Assembly (NCBI GenBank): GCA_032719365.1
Contig: CM064871.1
Span: 64,802,416-64,866,415, forward strand
Direction of reading: 5' to 3'
Length of the DNA stretch: 64,000 bases
Origin: Prinsepia uniflora
Lineage: Eukaryota; Streptophyta; Magnoliopsida; Rosales; Rosaceae
The position numbers were made by a program, and so were the translations under genes. Positions 1-9,810 of the stretch are shown here, in pieces. Numbering within the stretch: the first letter of the stretch is position 1; every line of letters starts with the position of its first letter. The notes under the pieces are model-generated. The model did not search any database. It had not been told where the DNA came from and saw nothing but the letters and a program-made list of their open reading frames with translations.

Positions 1-1048
1 TAATACGAACTAATTAGCATGATTAATTGAACTCGACAATACCTCAATCGTCACAACTCAAGCTCGAGTTTTCCGGCCGTCCACCATGTCCGTTCACGGC
101 CCTAGGAGCTCCCAAGCTTGCCCCAAATGATCTGGATCGACTGGAAATGATCCCAGAGAGCTAAATGAGTCATCAAATTGCCCTGGGCTGGCCCAGAACC
201 TCGAATTGGATTTTTGAATTTGTTAAACACAGTTTCGGGTTTCAGGACAAACCTCCACCATTTTCACTCTATTCCTTTCATTCCCAATCTCAGAGTCAAC
301 CTCTCGACTCACTCTCCATTCTAACAATCCAAAACAGCCATTAAAAGCATCCAAAAGTGCCACACCGGCCACTGCGCAATGTCCCCTGCACTGACCCGAA
401 AACAATAGAAAAACCAGTGTCCATGTTGTGCAATTGATGCCAACTCAATCCCCATGTGCAATTCCACCTCAAACCATCCCAATCCAGCCATTTAATTGAT
501 AAACAATCAAGGGATCGATCGCACAAAGCATCCACTTACACGGCCAGTTCAATGGAACAGTGTCCCGTGAAGAAAATTACAATTCTGCCCTTGTGCAGAA
601 AATTACCAAAATGCCCCTCACGCATCCTGACCCGTAACTCGGTCATACGGACTCCGATTGATGCGTGCCGCCTGTCTACGAACTCAGGGCATCGAGACCT
701 TCCTAACGGTCCTCGGTCCTCGGCCATCGGACCTCCCGGTCAAAAAGTCAACATTTGCCCATATATCGTCCAAATTACGAAAATGCCCCTGGACTTCCGT
801 ACATCATAACTTTCACCACGAACGTCGGAATCGAACGTGCCACCTGTCTATGAACTCGTGACGTCCCGAACTACGTCACGGTCATCGGTCAAAGTCCATT
901 TGACCATCCGAATTAAAAGTCAACGTTTTGCCCACACCTAGGGGCAAAACGGTCATTTTGCACAATTCGTCCGAATCGCTCAACTAATCCCAGAAGTAAA
1001 TCACAATTAAATATTATTAAATCCCGATATTCGGGACGGGTCGTTACA
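1..1048 (-). mobile_element. LTR fragment (type B), 5' end of the LTR, cut by window edge
   Basis: Read on the minus strand this is the first kilobase of an LTR that begins TGTAACGACCCGTCCCGAA at 1048. It contains the U3 module common to the other LTRs here: TGCCACCTGTCTATG, then CGTGACGTCCCGAACTACGTC, then GGTCAAAG and a GGGGCAAAACGGTCATTTTG segment. The 3' part lies outside the window, so its TSD and whether it is solo cannot be judged. The U3 detail resembles the copies ending at 23569 and 58762 more than the 9811 element. Confidence 0.8.
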
Positions 1049-2150
1049 ATTATTGCATATGCCACTTTACACCATGAACTACCAAATTTGCACCCTGTAA
1101 CATATTAATTGGCTCAATTTGACAAAACAATCCATAGAATTACATTGCAGAAAGGCTTAAATAACCATTGTTACATTGCTAGAACAATCCATAGACTACA
1201 TTGTCATTACAAGTCATGTTTTTAGCATTGATTACAAACAAAATTGGATTGTTAGGCAATCCCTAAACCTAAACTTCAGTCTTCTTAAACATCGCCACAA
1301 GACAGGCTACAATTAGGGCAACCTAAAGCTTCCTTGTCCTAACTCTGTACCTTTTCAAATCCTCTTCCAATTTACCAGTTTTCCTCAACAATCCAGGTAT
1401 GATTACTTTGCACCGATGGTACATTTCAGGATGAAACCATTCCCAATACCCACATTTGCTTCCCTGCATCAAAACAGACTTGATTATCATAAACTTACAC
1501 ACAATCCCAACAATTGAATGGAATTTGAACATTTTCCATCTAAAAGTTGAAGTAATAAACTTAATTTCAAAAAACTTGAGTATTCATCGTATTTTCAACA
1601 AAGAACACAATTTTTTTATCTTTCATTACTCCAAAACATGGACACACTTGGAATCTCCTCCCGGAATCTCTGCCGGTCCACGAAGTCAGAATTTTACATT
1701 TCTTCCCCCAGTAGCAACGTTTGGATTCATATCCTCCATCTCTTCTTCTTCGACGATCTTGTGGACGAGTACAGAGTGGGTCGCACCGATGAGGGAAGGT
1801 GGGTCTCATCGAAGCCTAGGTTCGTCGAAGACTGGGTTCCTATTGAAGCCCTGGGTTCGTGTCGAAGCTTCGGAGGAGGAGGAACTGTGTCGTGTTGATT
1901 TAGAGTTTCTCAATTTGGGATTCAAAATTGGAAGGGCCAATTGAGAATTTCCACAAATGCCCTTTTCCAATTTAATATATTTTTATCCGCATAGGTGCCA
2001 CTTAGATTTTTTCACAGTAAACAGAACACCTTGTACGAAAATGGAGCTGAGTAGCCCTACTCGGCTATTTCATACTGTTAAGTAATCTAATAACGAGTCC
2101 AGGATGTAAAGTGTGACAAATGTGCAAGTTCAGAGTGCATTTAGTCTAAT
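1049..2150. mobile_element. Possible decayed Mutator-like element carrying a GRF zinc-finger gene
   Basis: The segment around 1055-1095 (reading CCACTTTACACCATGAACT) is loosely mirrored, inverted, near 2100-2150, giving imperfect terminal inverted repeats of about 25 bp. The small GRF gene lies between them. I could not find a convincing 9-bp target duplication, so the element call is weak. Outside the gene the interval shows no coding signal. What is seen is the imperfect inverted similarity; the superfamily is inference. Confidence 0.3.
1323..1809 (-). pseudogene. Small GRF-type zinc-finger protein, two exons, probably decayed
   Basis: Exon 1 (1809-1630) encodes KILTSWTGRDSGRRFQVCP, matching the GRF zinc-finger core with its GRxF and Cys. 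A plausible intron follows: donor GTAATG after 1630 and acceptor TTTGATGCAG before 1463. Exon 2 (1463-1323) encodes CGYWEWFHPEM, then KVIIPGLLR and a short LEEDLKR coiled segment. The joined reading frame is about 106 residues, the usual size of these short plant GRF proteins. One expected zinc ligand appears lost, since a CYWG stretch stands where CxCG is usual. The family is thought to bind single-stranded nucleic acid and is often carried by plant transposons. Splicing is predicted only from consensus, and a neutral pseudogene is likely. Confidence 0.55.
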
Positions 2151-2647
2151 AAGTCTTTCCTTTATCCCACCATCTCCTGCACAAAACCCTCATTTACATT
2201 ATTGGCTTTGGAGGAAAATGGGGCAAAATGGATCTTTAATTGGAATCTTGCTACTCGATCAATATTGGTTTTTGGTTGCCTAGAAAATTCCCAAAAATAG
2301 CAAATTACACTTAAATCTCAAATTCATTGGCATTTATGATATGAAACAGGATGATCATCATCACATAATACGATTTAGTTTCTCACTGAAAAGTTTCGTT
2401 TTCTTGTTCTTCTTGCTTCTTTTGTGAAGTAATAGGAATGGAAAACCCTAATTTCTTGTTTAGTTCTAGATTTGTGTATTGAATCAATAGAGCCTAATTA
2501 TAACAATGTTTGTAAATTTTGATGATCAAGGTTTATTCATACATCTGCTTTTGAATTTGAGAATTTAACAAAAATAGCCAAAATTTTGATTATCAAATTC
2601 TTAAATCGCTTTTCTATAAAAGTTACAAAAATAACAGAAATTATAAG
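1810..2647. other. Non-coding spacer upstream of the GRF gene
   Basis: AT-rich sequence with no credible coding exon. Only the possible right inverted repeat near 2100-2150 was noticed. The last five bases (ATAAG, 2643-2647) are the left target-site duplication of the next solo LTR. Confidence 0.5.
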
Positions 2648-5216
2648 TGTAACAACCCGTCCCGAGAGCCGGGATTAAGATAGTGATTAAGGTGGGCTTA
2701 GCGAGGTTAATCGGTGGTTAGTCGGTATCGATAAGGTCATTACCGTAGAATGACGATTTTGCCCCTAGTTAGGGCAAAAAGTTGACTTTTCGTTCGGGTG
2801 GTCAATTGGGTATTGACCGGTGACCAGGACGTAGTTTGGGACGTCACGAATCCATAGACAGGTGGCACGCCCGATTCCGACATCCGAGGAGGAAGTTGTG
2901 ATGTTCGGAAGATGGAGGGCATAACCGTAATTTGGGTAAATTAGGGGGAATAGTTGACTTTTTGTGTAATCGGGTTTTGGTATGTTGACCTAGGATGGTT
3001 AGATAGCTTTCGTCATCCTGAGTTCGATGACAGGCGGCACGCATTCATCGGACTTACGAGGTGGGAGTTACGGGTCTAGAAAGTTAGTGGCAAAACCGTA
3101 AAATTTGGATAAAATGAGGGGCAATTTGGTCTTTCTGCACATTGGGATTTGTGCAACAGAGAAGGAAAATGGATGGCTGAGATTGGGCCATGTGGGAGTG
3201 TGTGGATTGGATGGTGACACGTGCTGGGGGGCTAGAGGGTTCTGGTGGAATCCTGTATATGCACGGCCCAAATAATTGGGGTGCACCCGTGCTGTGTGTT
3301 CGTGTTCTTCGACACAGAGAGAAACAGAGGGAGAGAATTGAGAGGCTTGAGGGCTGATCGAGGGTGCTGGTGAGTTTGTGAGTGTGTGAGGGAGATTAGA
3401 GAGTGAGAGAGAGAGCTGTTGAGAAGGTTTGGGAAATGAGGAATCGTGGTGTGTGTGAGTTGTGGGCTGCGGGGAAATCAGAGGAAACAGAGAAGGTTGA
3501 GGGCTTGTGGTGGTGCTGTGGTCGTGTGCGGGTGTGTTTGACCTCGAGAGAAGGCTGAGACGGCGTTGTAGACTCCAGGGAACACGGCGGCGAGCACGGT
3601 TGCGGACGGTTGCAGGTAATTCCTCATCCCTGTACAATGGCCCTGTTTTTCCGTTGAGTTTCAAATCGAGAGTCGTGAGTCTAGAGGACGAATCTAAGTT
3701 CATAGGGAGGTTTAGGGGACTCAGGTGAGGTCTGGGAGTCCTCTGGTTGTGCTGCCGTGACGGGGAGGTACACGGCGGAGGATGGCACGACAAGGGTATT
3801 CTGGTGCTCTGTTTTGGCCATGAGTTTCAAACGGCGAGTCGTGACGTTTGGGCGAGAGTCGACGGTCAAGGTGAGTCGGGTTAGGCTTAGAGAGGTCTAG
3901 GGAAGAGTCTGGTGTAGCCACCGTGAAGGGAGGTGAGCTGGGTGGTCGGGAAGGAAAACAGGGGCTTTTGGACCGTCTGGTTCGAGCCTCAGTCGACGGG
4001 TTAGGGACAGTGTCGAGGTTAGAGGCGTTGGGGAATCAATAGGGTAGGCCTGGACGATGAGACTAGTGAAGGAAGGAAGGAGTATGGAGGCCGGACGGCG
4101 GAGAACAGGTCTCGCCGGTCCGAGTTGCAGGCTGCTGTGCTGAACCAGGTCTGATCGAGGATGAAGGTGTACTGTAGCAGGCGCGTGAGGGCCATGCGCA
4201 GCCACTTTGGGCGGCGTGTGCGGCGGCGATGGGGAAAGTGGTCAACATGGTTTTTGGTCCAGGAGTTGTGACGAGTCCATTAGAAGTGGTTTCGGGTTAA
4301 TCGGACGTCGTTTGAGTTTAGTTTCGCGAGGGTGAAGGTGTAGGGTTCCGGTTCGTTACGTTTAGGACCCGGGGATTTTTGAGGGAATTTAGGTGAACCT
4401 TCGTAGACGTGTTAGTGACGTAATTTGGTGGTTGTTAACAGGATCGGGATTTCCCGAGGAAGCCGAGGAACGTGCAGGACGTTCGGGACGCGATTGAGGG
4501 CTTGGTACTGTGAGTGGACCCTTTCCTTAAACTCGAACATGCATAACTGTTTTCTATACTTGTTTTATATATGTGATTTCATGATTGTTGGATTTATGAT
4601 GTGATTTTACATAATTGCACGTTTTTTAAGAAAATACGGTATTTGGCACGTTTTACGATAAAAGGTTGATTTCTGATTATAATGTTATAGTTTTGGGATT
4701 TCAAATGATAAATGATTTCTAATGATTGAAAAGTGAATTTCCGGATTTGGGTTTGGAATGACGGTTCTGGATGCCGGAAGGGCATCAGACCGGTGATTTC
4801 GGATTCGGGTTTGGATGTGAATACGGAAATGGTTTTCAACTGGTTTTGATTGGATTTGCTGGATCTGGTTATTGGGTTTAAAGACCCGGATATTGATTGA
4901 CGGGGGACGGGCCCGGATTGAGTTTAAAGACTCGGGAGTTTAAAGACTCGGATAGGTCCAGCAGGTTTGATCGGAAAATGATGATGGTTTATGACACGGT
5001 TTTATGATTCACAGGCTGTGGTTTTTCTAACTGTTTTATAGTTTCTGTTTCTTATGATGTGATTTATGGTAATTTGGTTTATAACTGTTCTAATAACTGG
5101 GTTATGCATGTGGTTTTCAAAACGGAGGGTTAAACTCGGTTTTTTCTGATAAATGGTTTTAGACGGGAGCAGGATTTACCTCGGGTTTCGGAGTGAAACC
5201 GGGGTGGGTCCTGACA
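2648..5216 (+). mobile_element. Solo LTR (type A) with TSD ATAAG
   Basis: The LTR begins TGTAACAACCCGTCCCGAGA and ends GGTGGGTCCTGACA. It is flanked on both sides by ATAAG (2643-2647 and 5217-5221), a perfect 5-bp target-site duplication, so this is a complete solo LTR left by LTR-LTR recombination. It carries the U3 module at its start and a short minisatellite of GAGTTTAAAGACTCGG units at about 4873-4950. Compared with the LTR at 9811-12671 it lacks roughly 300 bp near its 3' end. Long open frames inside it recur in other LTR copies and show no known domain, so they are not called as genes. Confidence 0.93.
4873..4950 (+). repeat. LTR-internal minisatellite, short array
   Basis: Units of the form GGTTTAAAGACCCGGAT and GAGTTTAAAGACTCGG, around 16-25 bp each. 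The same array occurs in every type A LTR of the window with a variable number of units. Confidence 0.8.
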
Positions 5217-5411
5217 ATAAGTAAATTGACTTTAATATCCTTAAATTACTTGTAATAAAAAATACCTTTGCTACTCATCTATCCGTGATTGCCGACAATT
5301 AATTGTGGGCTCTTAAGTTGTGGAATCGCTAAGTAAGATGAAATAGGACTCGTTGACCAAACCTCAAATCCGTGGTGGTGAAAATATGGTTGTCAACTTA
5401 TTGGTTTGTAA

Positions 5412-5483
5412 AATCAAATCACACCCGAAGTTCCCCCAAATGCTTCATAAAGCGATGAAGGGAACTCCAGGTGACACCTGATA
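5412..5483 (-). ncRNA. MIR395: MIR395-like hairpin 1 (degenerate, short loop)
   Basis: On the minus strand the 5' arm reads GGAGTTCCCTTCATCGCTT and the 3' arm at 5447-5427 reads TGAAGCATTTGGGGGAACTT, separated by only about five unpaired bases. Canonical miR395 is TGAAGTGTTTGGGGGAACTC plus a 5' C, so this mature-like sequence differs near its centre and at its 3' end, and the loop is much shorter than in typical MIR395 precursors. The flanks (GGTGTCACC in the 5' flank, GGGTGTGATTTGATT in the 3' flank) still pair. It aligns with the intact hairpin at 18450-18552, so it is a decayed paralogue that may no longer be processed correctly. Confidence 0.75.
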
Positions 5484-5551
5484 AACATTCTTCCTCTTTC
5501 AACCCGAAATCCATGGGAATTGAATTTCGGAGCTTGTTAACTGTTTGAAAA

Positions 5552-5645
5552 GTCAAATGGCAGCAGGAGTTCCCCCAAACACTTCAGTAGGAGACTATTT
5601 CCATCCCAATGAAATGATCAAGGGAACTCTTGGTGACATCTCACA
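5552..5645 (-). ncRNA. MIR395: MIR395 precursor hairpin 2, canonical mature sequence
   Basis: The minus strand carries a mature sequence at 5587-5567 identical to canonical miR395 (C followed by TGAAGTGTTTGGGGGAACTC) in the 3' arm. The 5' arm (about 5641-5609) reads CCAAGAGTTCCCTTGATCA and pairs with it, and the lower stem pairs through GATGTCACC and TGCTGCCATT. The loop is about 25 nt. This is the standard MIR395 layout. Known targets of the family are ATP sulfurylase and SULTR2;1 mRNAs, with induction by sulfate starvation. Hairpin 1 lies about 70 nt downstream, probably on the same transcript. Confidence 0.92.
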
Positions 5646-5726
5646 AGATCATTAACTTCCTTTCTTTCTTTCTTCCTCGATCTCTACTTGTCTGATTACC
5701 AACTTGCTTTGTTTTGTTGGTCTGGC

Positions 5727-5734
5727 TATATATA
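5727..5734 (-). promoter_or_regulatory. Candidate TATA box of the left MIR395 unit
   Basis: TATATATA followed by G on the minus strand, about 80-90 bp upstream of hairpin 2. An equivalent TATATATA lies at the matching place in the right unit (18836-18843), where little else in the flank is exactly kept. That supports a Pol II promoter driving both hairpins. Confidence 0.6.
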
Positions 5735-6280
5735 CTGAGAATAGGCAATGAACCTTGACGATATTGGAGGCTACCTGGGAAGGTGGTCGAGAATAATATT
5801 AATTGAAGTGTTCTTTTCAGCCTTTCATTTCATAGTTACAAATTGGGAATGATCAGATTGACTTGATCAGAACCTCATATGAGCTATTCCGCAATGAATA
5901 TCATGGATGCTTTTGTTTTGTGCCCAAGAAAGTGGTGACAGGAACAGGTCTGGATATGAAGATAATAACAGATCAAGCTAGGGTTGGGACTTTGGATTTG
6001 GGATTTGGGATTTGGGAGGCCTGCTAAATTATGACCACAACCCACTTACTTATGACTTATCTACTTTTGTTCTGTCGACCTTCATCTGACTGCAATTCTG
6101 ACCAGGTTCAATTTTCAATTACTTTTAACTTCGTGGGAGTTTTTCTTTTCTCTACCAACTGGTCCTTCCATTCCATGTTCATCAAGGCGGGCCACCGTTT
6201 ATTAAGTATGCCGAAGGACATAAATAACCTTCAGTCAAGGCCCACGGGTTGCTTTCATTCCCCTTATGCAGAAAAAAGGA

Positions 6281-6330
6281 GACATATATATATGATATAT
6301 ATAATTATATATATATAAATATGTCTCAGT
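6281..6330. repeat. AT-rich imperfect palindrome
   Basis: GACATATATATATGATATAT followed by ATATATATATAAATATGTC forms a potential stem bounded by GACATA and TATGTC. It sits where the right MIR395 unit has its (AT)n tracts, so it is probably a microsatellite-type variant of the same site. Confidence 0.55.
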
Positions 6331-6497
6331 TAGTCTAAGTACGTGTTTATATAATATCGTGTGCTGATTAAGTAGACTGGGGATTTCGATCTTATGCATG
6401 TTGCCTGAATTAATGCCTAGCATACACTAATTCCTAAATCCCTGAGGTAGCGTATGATCATCCCTACTTTGGCCTAGACTCAAATACAAAAAACTTT

Positions 6498-7072
6498 AGA
6501 GCAAACACCATTTTACATTTTAAGATTTGGGAGGACGTAAACATCAGAATGGACTATTAGCTAGGTTTCAATTTCATCATTACTCTATGTGATTTTGAGA
6601 TTACATTAATTTACTCAATCTGCATATTTCAACAATTAAATTATCAATTAAGTTAAGGGTGTTTTGGTATTAATTAAAAATTCTTACTTAATTATATTAT
6701 TTTTCATTAAGTGACTAGCTAATTATTTTGATTTAGTTACTTTTTCAAATCACTGTATTTAAACAAACAATAAGAGCATAATTAATTAAACTTAATGTAA
6801 ATGCAACACCCTTATAGTTTGTTAAATTAAACTAATTTGAAAAAATAGCTAAATTAAAATAATTAATCACATAATAAAAAATACAGTGGGTAAAAATTTG
6901 TAATGAATATCAAGAATGACAATAACTTAACTAATAATTTACAAGTGGAATAGGTCGATAGAGTAAATTGATGAGATTTCAAAATCACATGAAGTAAAAA
7001 AATGAAATTAAAACCTGATAATCAATTTTGATATTAACCCGTAAATCTGAGGGTGTAAAATGATGTTTGCTC
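6498..7072. mobile_element. Fold-back MITE (575 bp) with 8-bp TSD AAAACTTT
   Basis: The ends read AGAGCAAACACCATTTTACA and, inverted, GAGCAAACATCATTTTACAC. The similarity continues inward: the left GTGATTTTGAGATTACAT stretch is mirrored by GTGATTTTGAAATCTCAT in the right half, so much of the element could form one long stem. AAAACTTT flanks both sides (6490-6497 and 7073-7080). The duplicated MIR395 unit keeps the empty site with a single AAAACTTT at 19517-19524, which proves insertion. An 8-bp TSD points to a hAT-type element, but the superfamily is inference. Confidence 0.88.
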
Positions 7073-7340
7073 AAAACTTTACTAAAGAAATTAAATCTGG
7101 TTCAAAAAATATAAAAACAACGATTCAAATTAACAACTGATATTATGCAAATAAAAAGCAGAAGAAAGAATGTGATCATTCATCAATCACTTAAAATCAG
7201 TAAAGCAGGTAGAAAAAATGTTTGCAACGTACTTTTGGACAGAGGCTAGCTAGCTCGTGTAAGATTGAGATTTTAGGTTAATTTAAGTAATATATAGCTT
7301 GTGCCTTGTATGTATAGCAGTAAGTATGCAGATAATAATC

Positions 7341-7620
7341 ATAATTAATCTTATTGACTTGATGTTGTCTTCTTTATAATTGGTACGTATGAAGTATGAC
7401 AAGGGTGGTCTAGTAATTCAAGTGTTACTGCTTTATAATTGGTATATATATCTCACTGCTCCATCATAATTAAAGATTAAAGAATTGTACGCTATCAACC
7501 ACAAGGGGTTGTTTCATCTAGTACGTAATTCAAGTGTTGGTTTGGTTTGCTTACGGGCTTGGTATTCGAATAAGGCCAATGGCTGTTTTTCACGGCCAGG
7601 ACGTAAAAACGTCCCACGAC
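7341..7620. other. AT-rich spacer, no gene seen
   Basis: Spacer between the MIR395 unit and the inverted duplication. No coding signal, terminal repeats or RNA motif was recognised. Confidence 0.5.
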
Positions 7621-9340
7621 TTAATATATATTAGACTTATTATTCCTTTTGTTTATTTAATCGGACATTAAATTTTATTTTGCTCTTCAAAAAAGATTTA
7701 GTTCCAATGTACTATTATAACTGCACTTCTAGTATCTCTCTGTTGCTCCAATCTGTTAGAAAGTAAATAACAGCGTTAGTTAAGCTTACGTGTCAGCAGA
7801 GCCGGTCCAAACATTTAGAGGCCTAGGGCAAAAATAAAAAATGGGCCCTCATTCGCATACTTAATTATTGAAATTTAAATTTTATAAATTGATTATATTA
7901 TATTTTTATTAAGAAGTATCGTTACAATTTTTGCTATGAGAAAACTCATAAATTAGGACAAAACCCCAAACAAAGAAAAAAGAGTACATCATATCCAAAA
8001 AATTACATTTAATTTTTTTTAACAAATCTTATACTTTTTTTGTAAAATCAGTAAGCAATTTTCAATTATATAAAAACTTTTATATTCAAAACAAGAATGT
8101 AATTAAATATTGTTAAACTAAGAACTTTTGTAGCAATGACCTTATCAATTTAGGTGAGTTTCTTGAAATTTTCCTAAAATGCGAAAAATACGTAATTAAA
8201 GATTCAAAAGGCACACAAAAAAAAAACTAAAGAGGCATAATTTCTAATTTCTAACAACGAGTAAGAATTGACATGTCATTTGTAATGTTAGATTCGTGGT
8301 TTAGACCCATAACATTGATCTTTTGATTATATGAGGGGGCCGTCCTGTCGTAAAAAACTACAACATCTATAAGGGAAAGTTGTCAAATGGAAGTATTCAA
8401 TTAGGGAAACTGTAATAGGAATTCTATTAAATTAAATTACTTATTTTTTAGGTTTGTAACTTAGGAATATCTCGGATAGGACTTTCAGAAGGGGAGGCGA
8501 AAATGTCTACATGTCTTCCACTAGAAAAGAAAATTGTTGAGAAATTGAGGTTAGGGTTTGAGAGTTTGAATGAGATTGCAAAAACTTAAAAATTTAGAAC
8601 AATTGAGAATTTGAGATTGAAAGATTGATATTTAACCTTAGAACATTGAATTAGAATATTAAAACACTGCGTTTTCTTTTTGGAATTTTGAAGGAGACTT
8701 TCTTTTCGTTTCTTGTTCACTCGTATCCCCCATATAAATTATCATACATCTTACTATTTTTTTTAATATAACAAAAAAAAAAACTTAATTTTGGGCCCTT
8801 TAATATTTTTGGGCCCGGGGCCTAAGCCCCTCCTACCCTCCCTCTTGGCCGGCTCTGCGTGTCAGCAAGGAAGTGGTGGGTTAATTATTTTATAAAAAAT
8901 TATTAAAATTTTAAATTTTAAAAACAAAAATAGAGGACGGAAGAAGGTGATGAACAGTGAATCTGAGTTTCATTTTCTTCCTTCTTCACCTAATTGGAAT
9001 GGCAATCTGGGTTTATGAGAGAGAGTGAGTGGTGGACTGAGCCTATTCATCTCCATGGAAAGAGAATGATGACCCAATTTGGGGATGAAACAATTTCTAG
9101 GTGTGTAGCTTCTAGGGAACCGAATTCCCGAATCAAATTCCTCTTTCTTTTTCGTCGCTCTCAACCATGTCGACGACGGAGTTGGAGCAGCTGTTCTAGA
9201 GCCACCAATCTCAGCAAATTCAATGATTTGTCCCGCTTCTCATCCATGCGCAATAGCAGAGAGATTCGTGGAATTAATAAATCAACAACATTTGATGCAA
9301 TCTTCATTATATATTCTCTAAACATAGTTTCGCTAACATG
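7621..9340. repeat. Left arm of an inverted duplication (interrupted by a MITE)
   Basis: The segment TTAATATATATTAGACTTAT to the receptor-kinase fragment matches the reverse complement of about 17870-17480. Shared landmarks include GATTTAGTTCCAAT, ACTGCACTT, GTGGGTTAATTATTTTATAA and CCATGTCGACG. The left arm carries a 1061-bp insertion (7797-8857) and about 170 bp more sequence around 8990-9160 than the right arm. Confidence 0.8.
7797..8857. mobile_element. hAT-type non-autonomous transposon with 8-bp TSD CGTGTCAG
   Basis: Terminal inverted repeats begin CAGAGCCGG at 7797 and end CCGGCTCTG at 8857. Sub-terminal GGGCC-rich stretches occur at both ends. CGTGTCAG is duplicated at 7789-7796 and 8858-8865. 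The inverted paralogue at about 17687-17700 has an uninterrupted TACATGTCAACAAGG-like site, so the insertion followed the duplication. The 1.06 kb interior is AT-rich with no transposase frame. The 8-bp TSD and CAG-starting ends are typical of hAT elements. Confidence 0.9.
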
Positions 9341-9733
9341 TGCAGCATTCAACAATACAAACTTATTAACTGAGACATTGAAATTTGCAACTTTCAAATC
9401 AAAATATTGAGCTACAAACGACAAGAAATGGAAACGTACCATGTGAATCCCATATCTCTTAATGCTAAAGCCATAGCTTAAAGCGCATGTGGAAACTCTG
9501 GCCGCTTGGTAAAAAAGGGGTGAGTTGGGAGGTGGGTTGTGGTTGGTGACCCAAATGGGACTCGAACTCAAACCCGGTTTTAGTGAATCTCCGAAAATGA
9601 CCCTGTTGAAGAGCATGGCATTGGACGGTGATCCACAGTTGAGCACATAGTTGTCTGAGGGAGTGAAAGAGGCTGTGAAGTGGAGGAGAGAGAAAAGGGT
9701 TAGGGAGAGAAAGTGAAAGTTTATAGTCCCCAT
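9161..9733 (-). pseudogene. Truncated malectin-like receptor kinase (CrRLK1L type), N-terminal fragment
   Basis: A 190-codon minus-strand frame starts with a signal-peptide-like stretch (LSLTLFSLLHFTASF), then DNYVLNCGSPSNAMLFNRV, GDSLKPG, YQAARVST, YGIHMVRFHFLSF and FDLKVANFNVSVNKFVLL. This is the order and wording of the first malectin-like domain in CrRLK1L receptor kinases of the THESEUS/FERONIA group, which sense cell-wall state at the plasma membrane. Full proteins are over 800 residues with a transmembrane segment and a kinase. Here the frame degenerates after about residue 140 into a non-homologous tail and stops, so it is a fragment. An LTR retrotransposon sits about 80 bp upstream of the start. 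Confidence 0.8.
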
Positions 9734-9810
9734 GGAAGAAGGCTCATCAGAATCAGAAGAGTGAAAAGGAAAAGTTTTCGTTTTGGAGGAACATAGTCAC
9801 AGAGAGTTTT

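Larger units (their letters stand above)
5382..7340. repeat. MIR395 segmental duplication, left unit
   Basis: This block aligns by eye, in direct orientation, with 18421-19745. Shared landmarks in order are the two MIR395 hairpins, a TATATATA box, GTGCCCAAGAAAGTGGTGA followed by ACAGGTCTGGATATGAAGA, ACCAACTGGTCCTTCCA, a TATA-rich stretch before TATGTCTCAGTT, and GATTGAGATTTTAGGTT. The left copy is longer mainly because of a 575-bp MITE at 6498-7072 that is absent from the right copy. Confidence 0.85.

Noticed and set aside
3068..3793. 241-codon minus-strand frame, the longest in the solo LTR
   Set aside because: It is Pro/Ser/His-rich, lies antisense to an LTR, shows no domain, and similar frames appear in the other LTR copies simply because the DNA is repeated.
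3897..4248. Recurring frames with AARGPHAPATVH-type words in several LTRs (for example 40315-40611 and 51652-51837)
   Set aside because: They arise from the shared GC-rich CACGCGCC segment of the LTR. No start context or family supports translation.
5217..7340. Protein-coding genes in the MIR395 units (for example 6031-6318)
   Set aside because: The frames are not conserved between the two duplicated units, whereas the hairpins and TATA boxes are.
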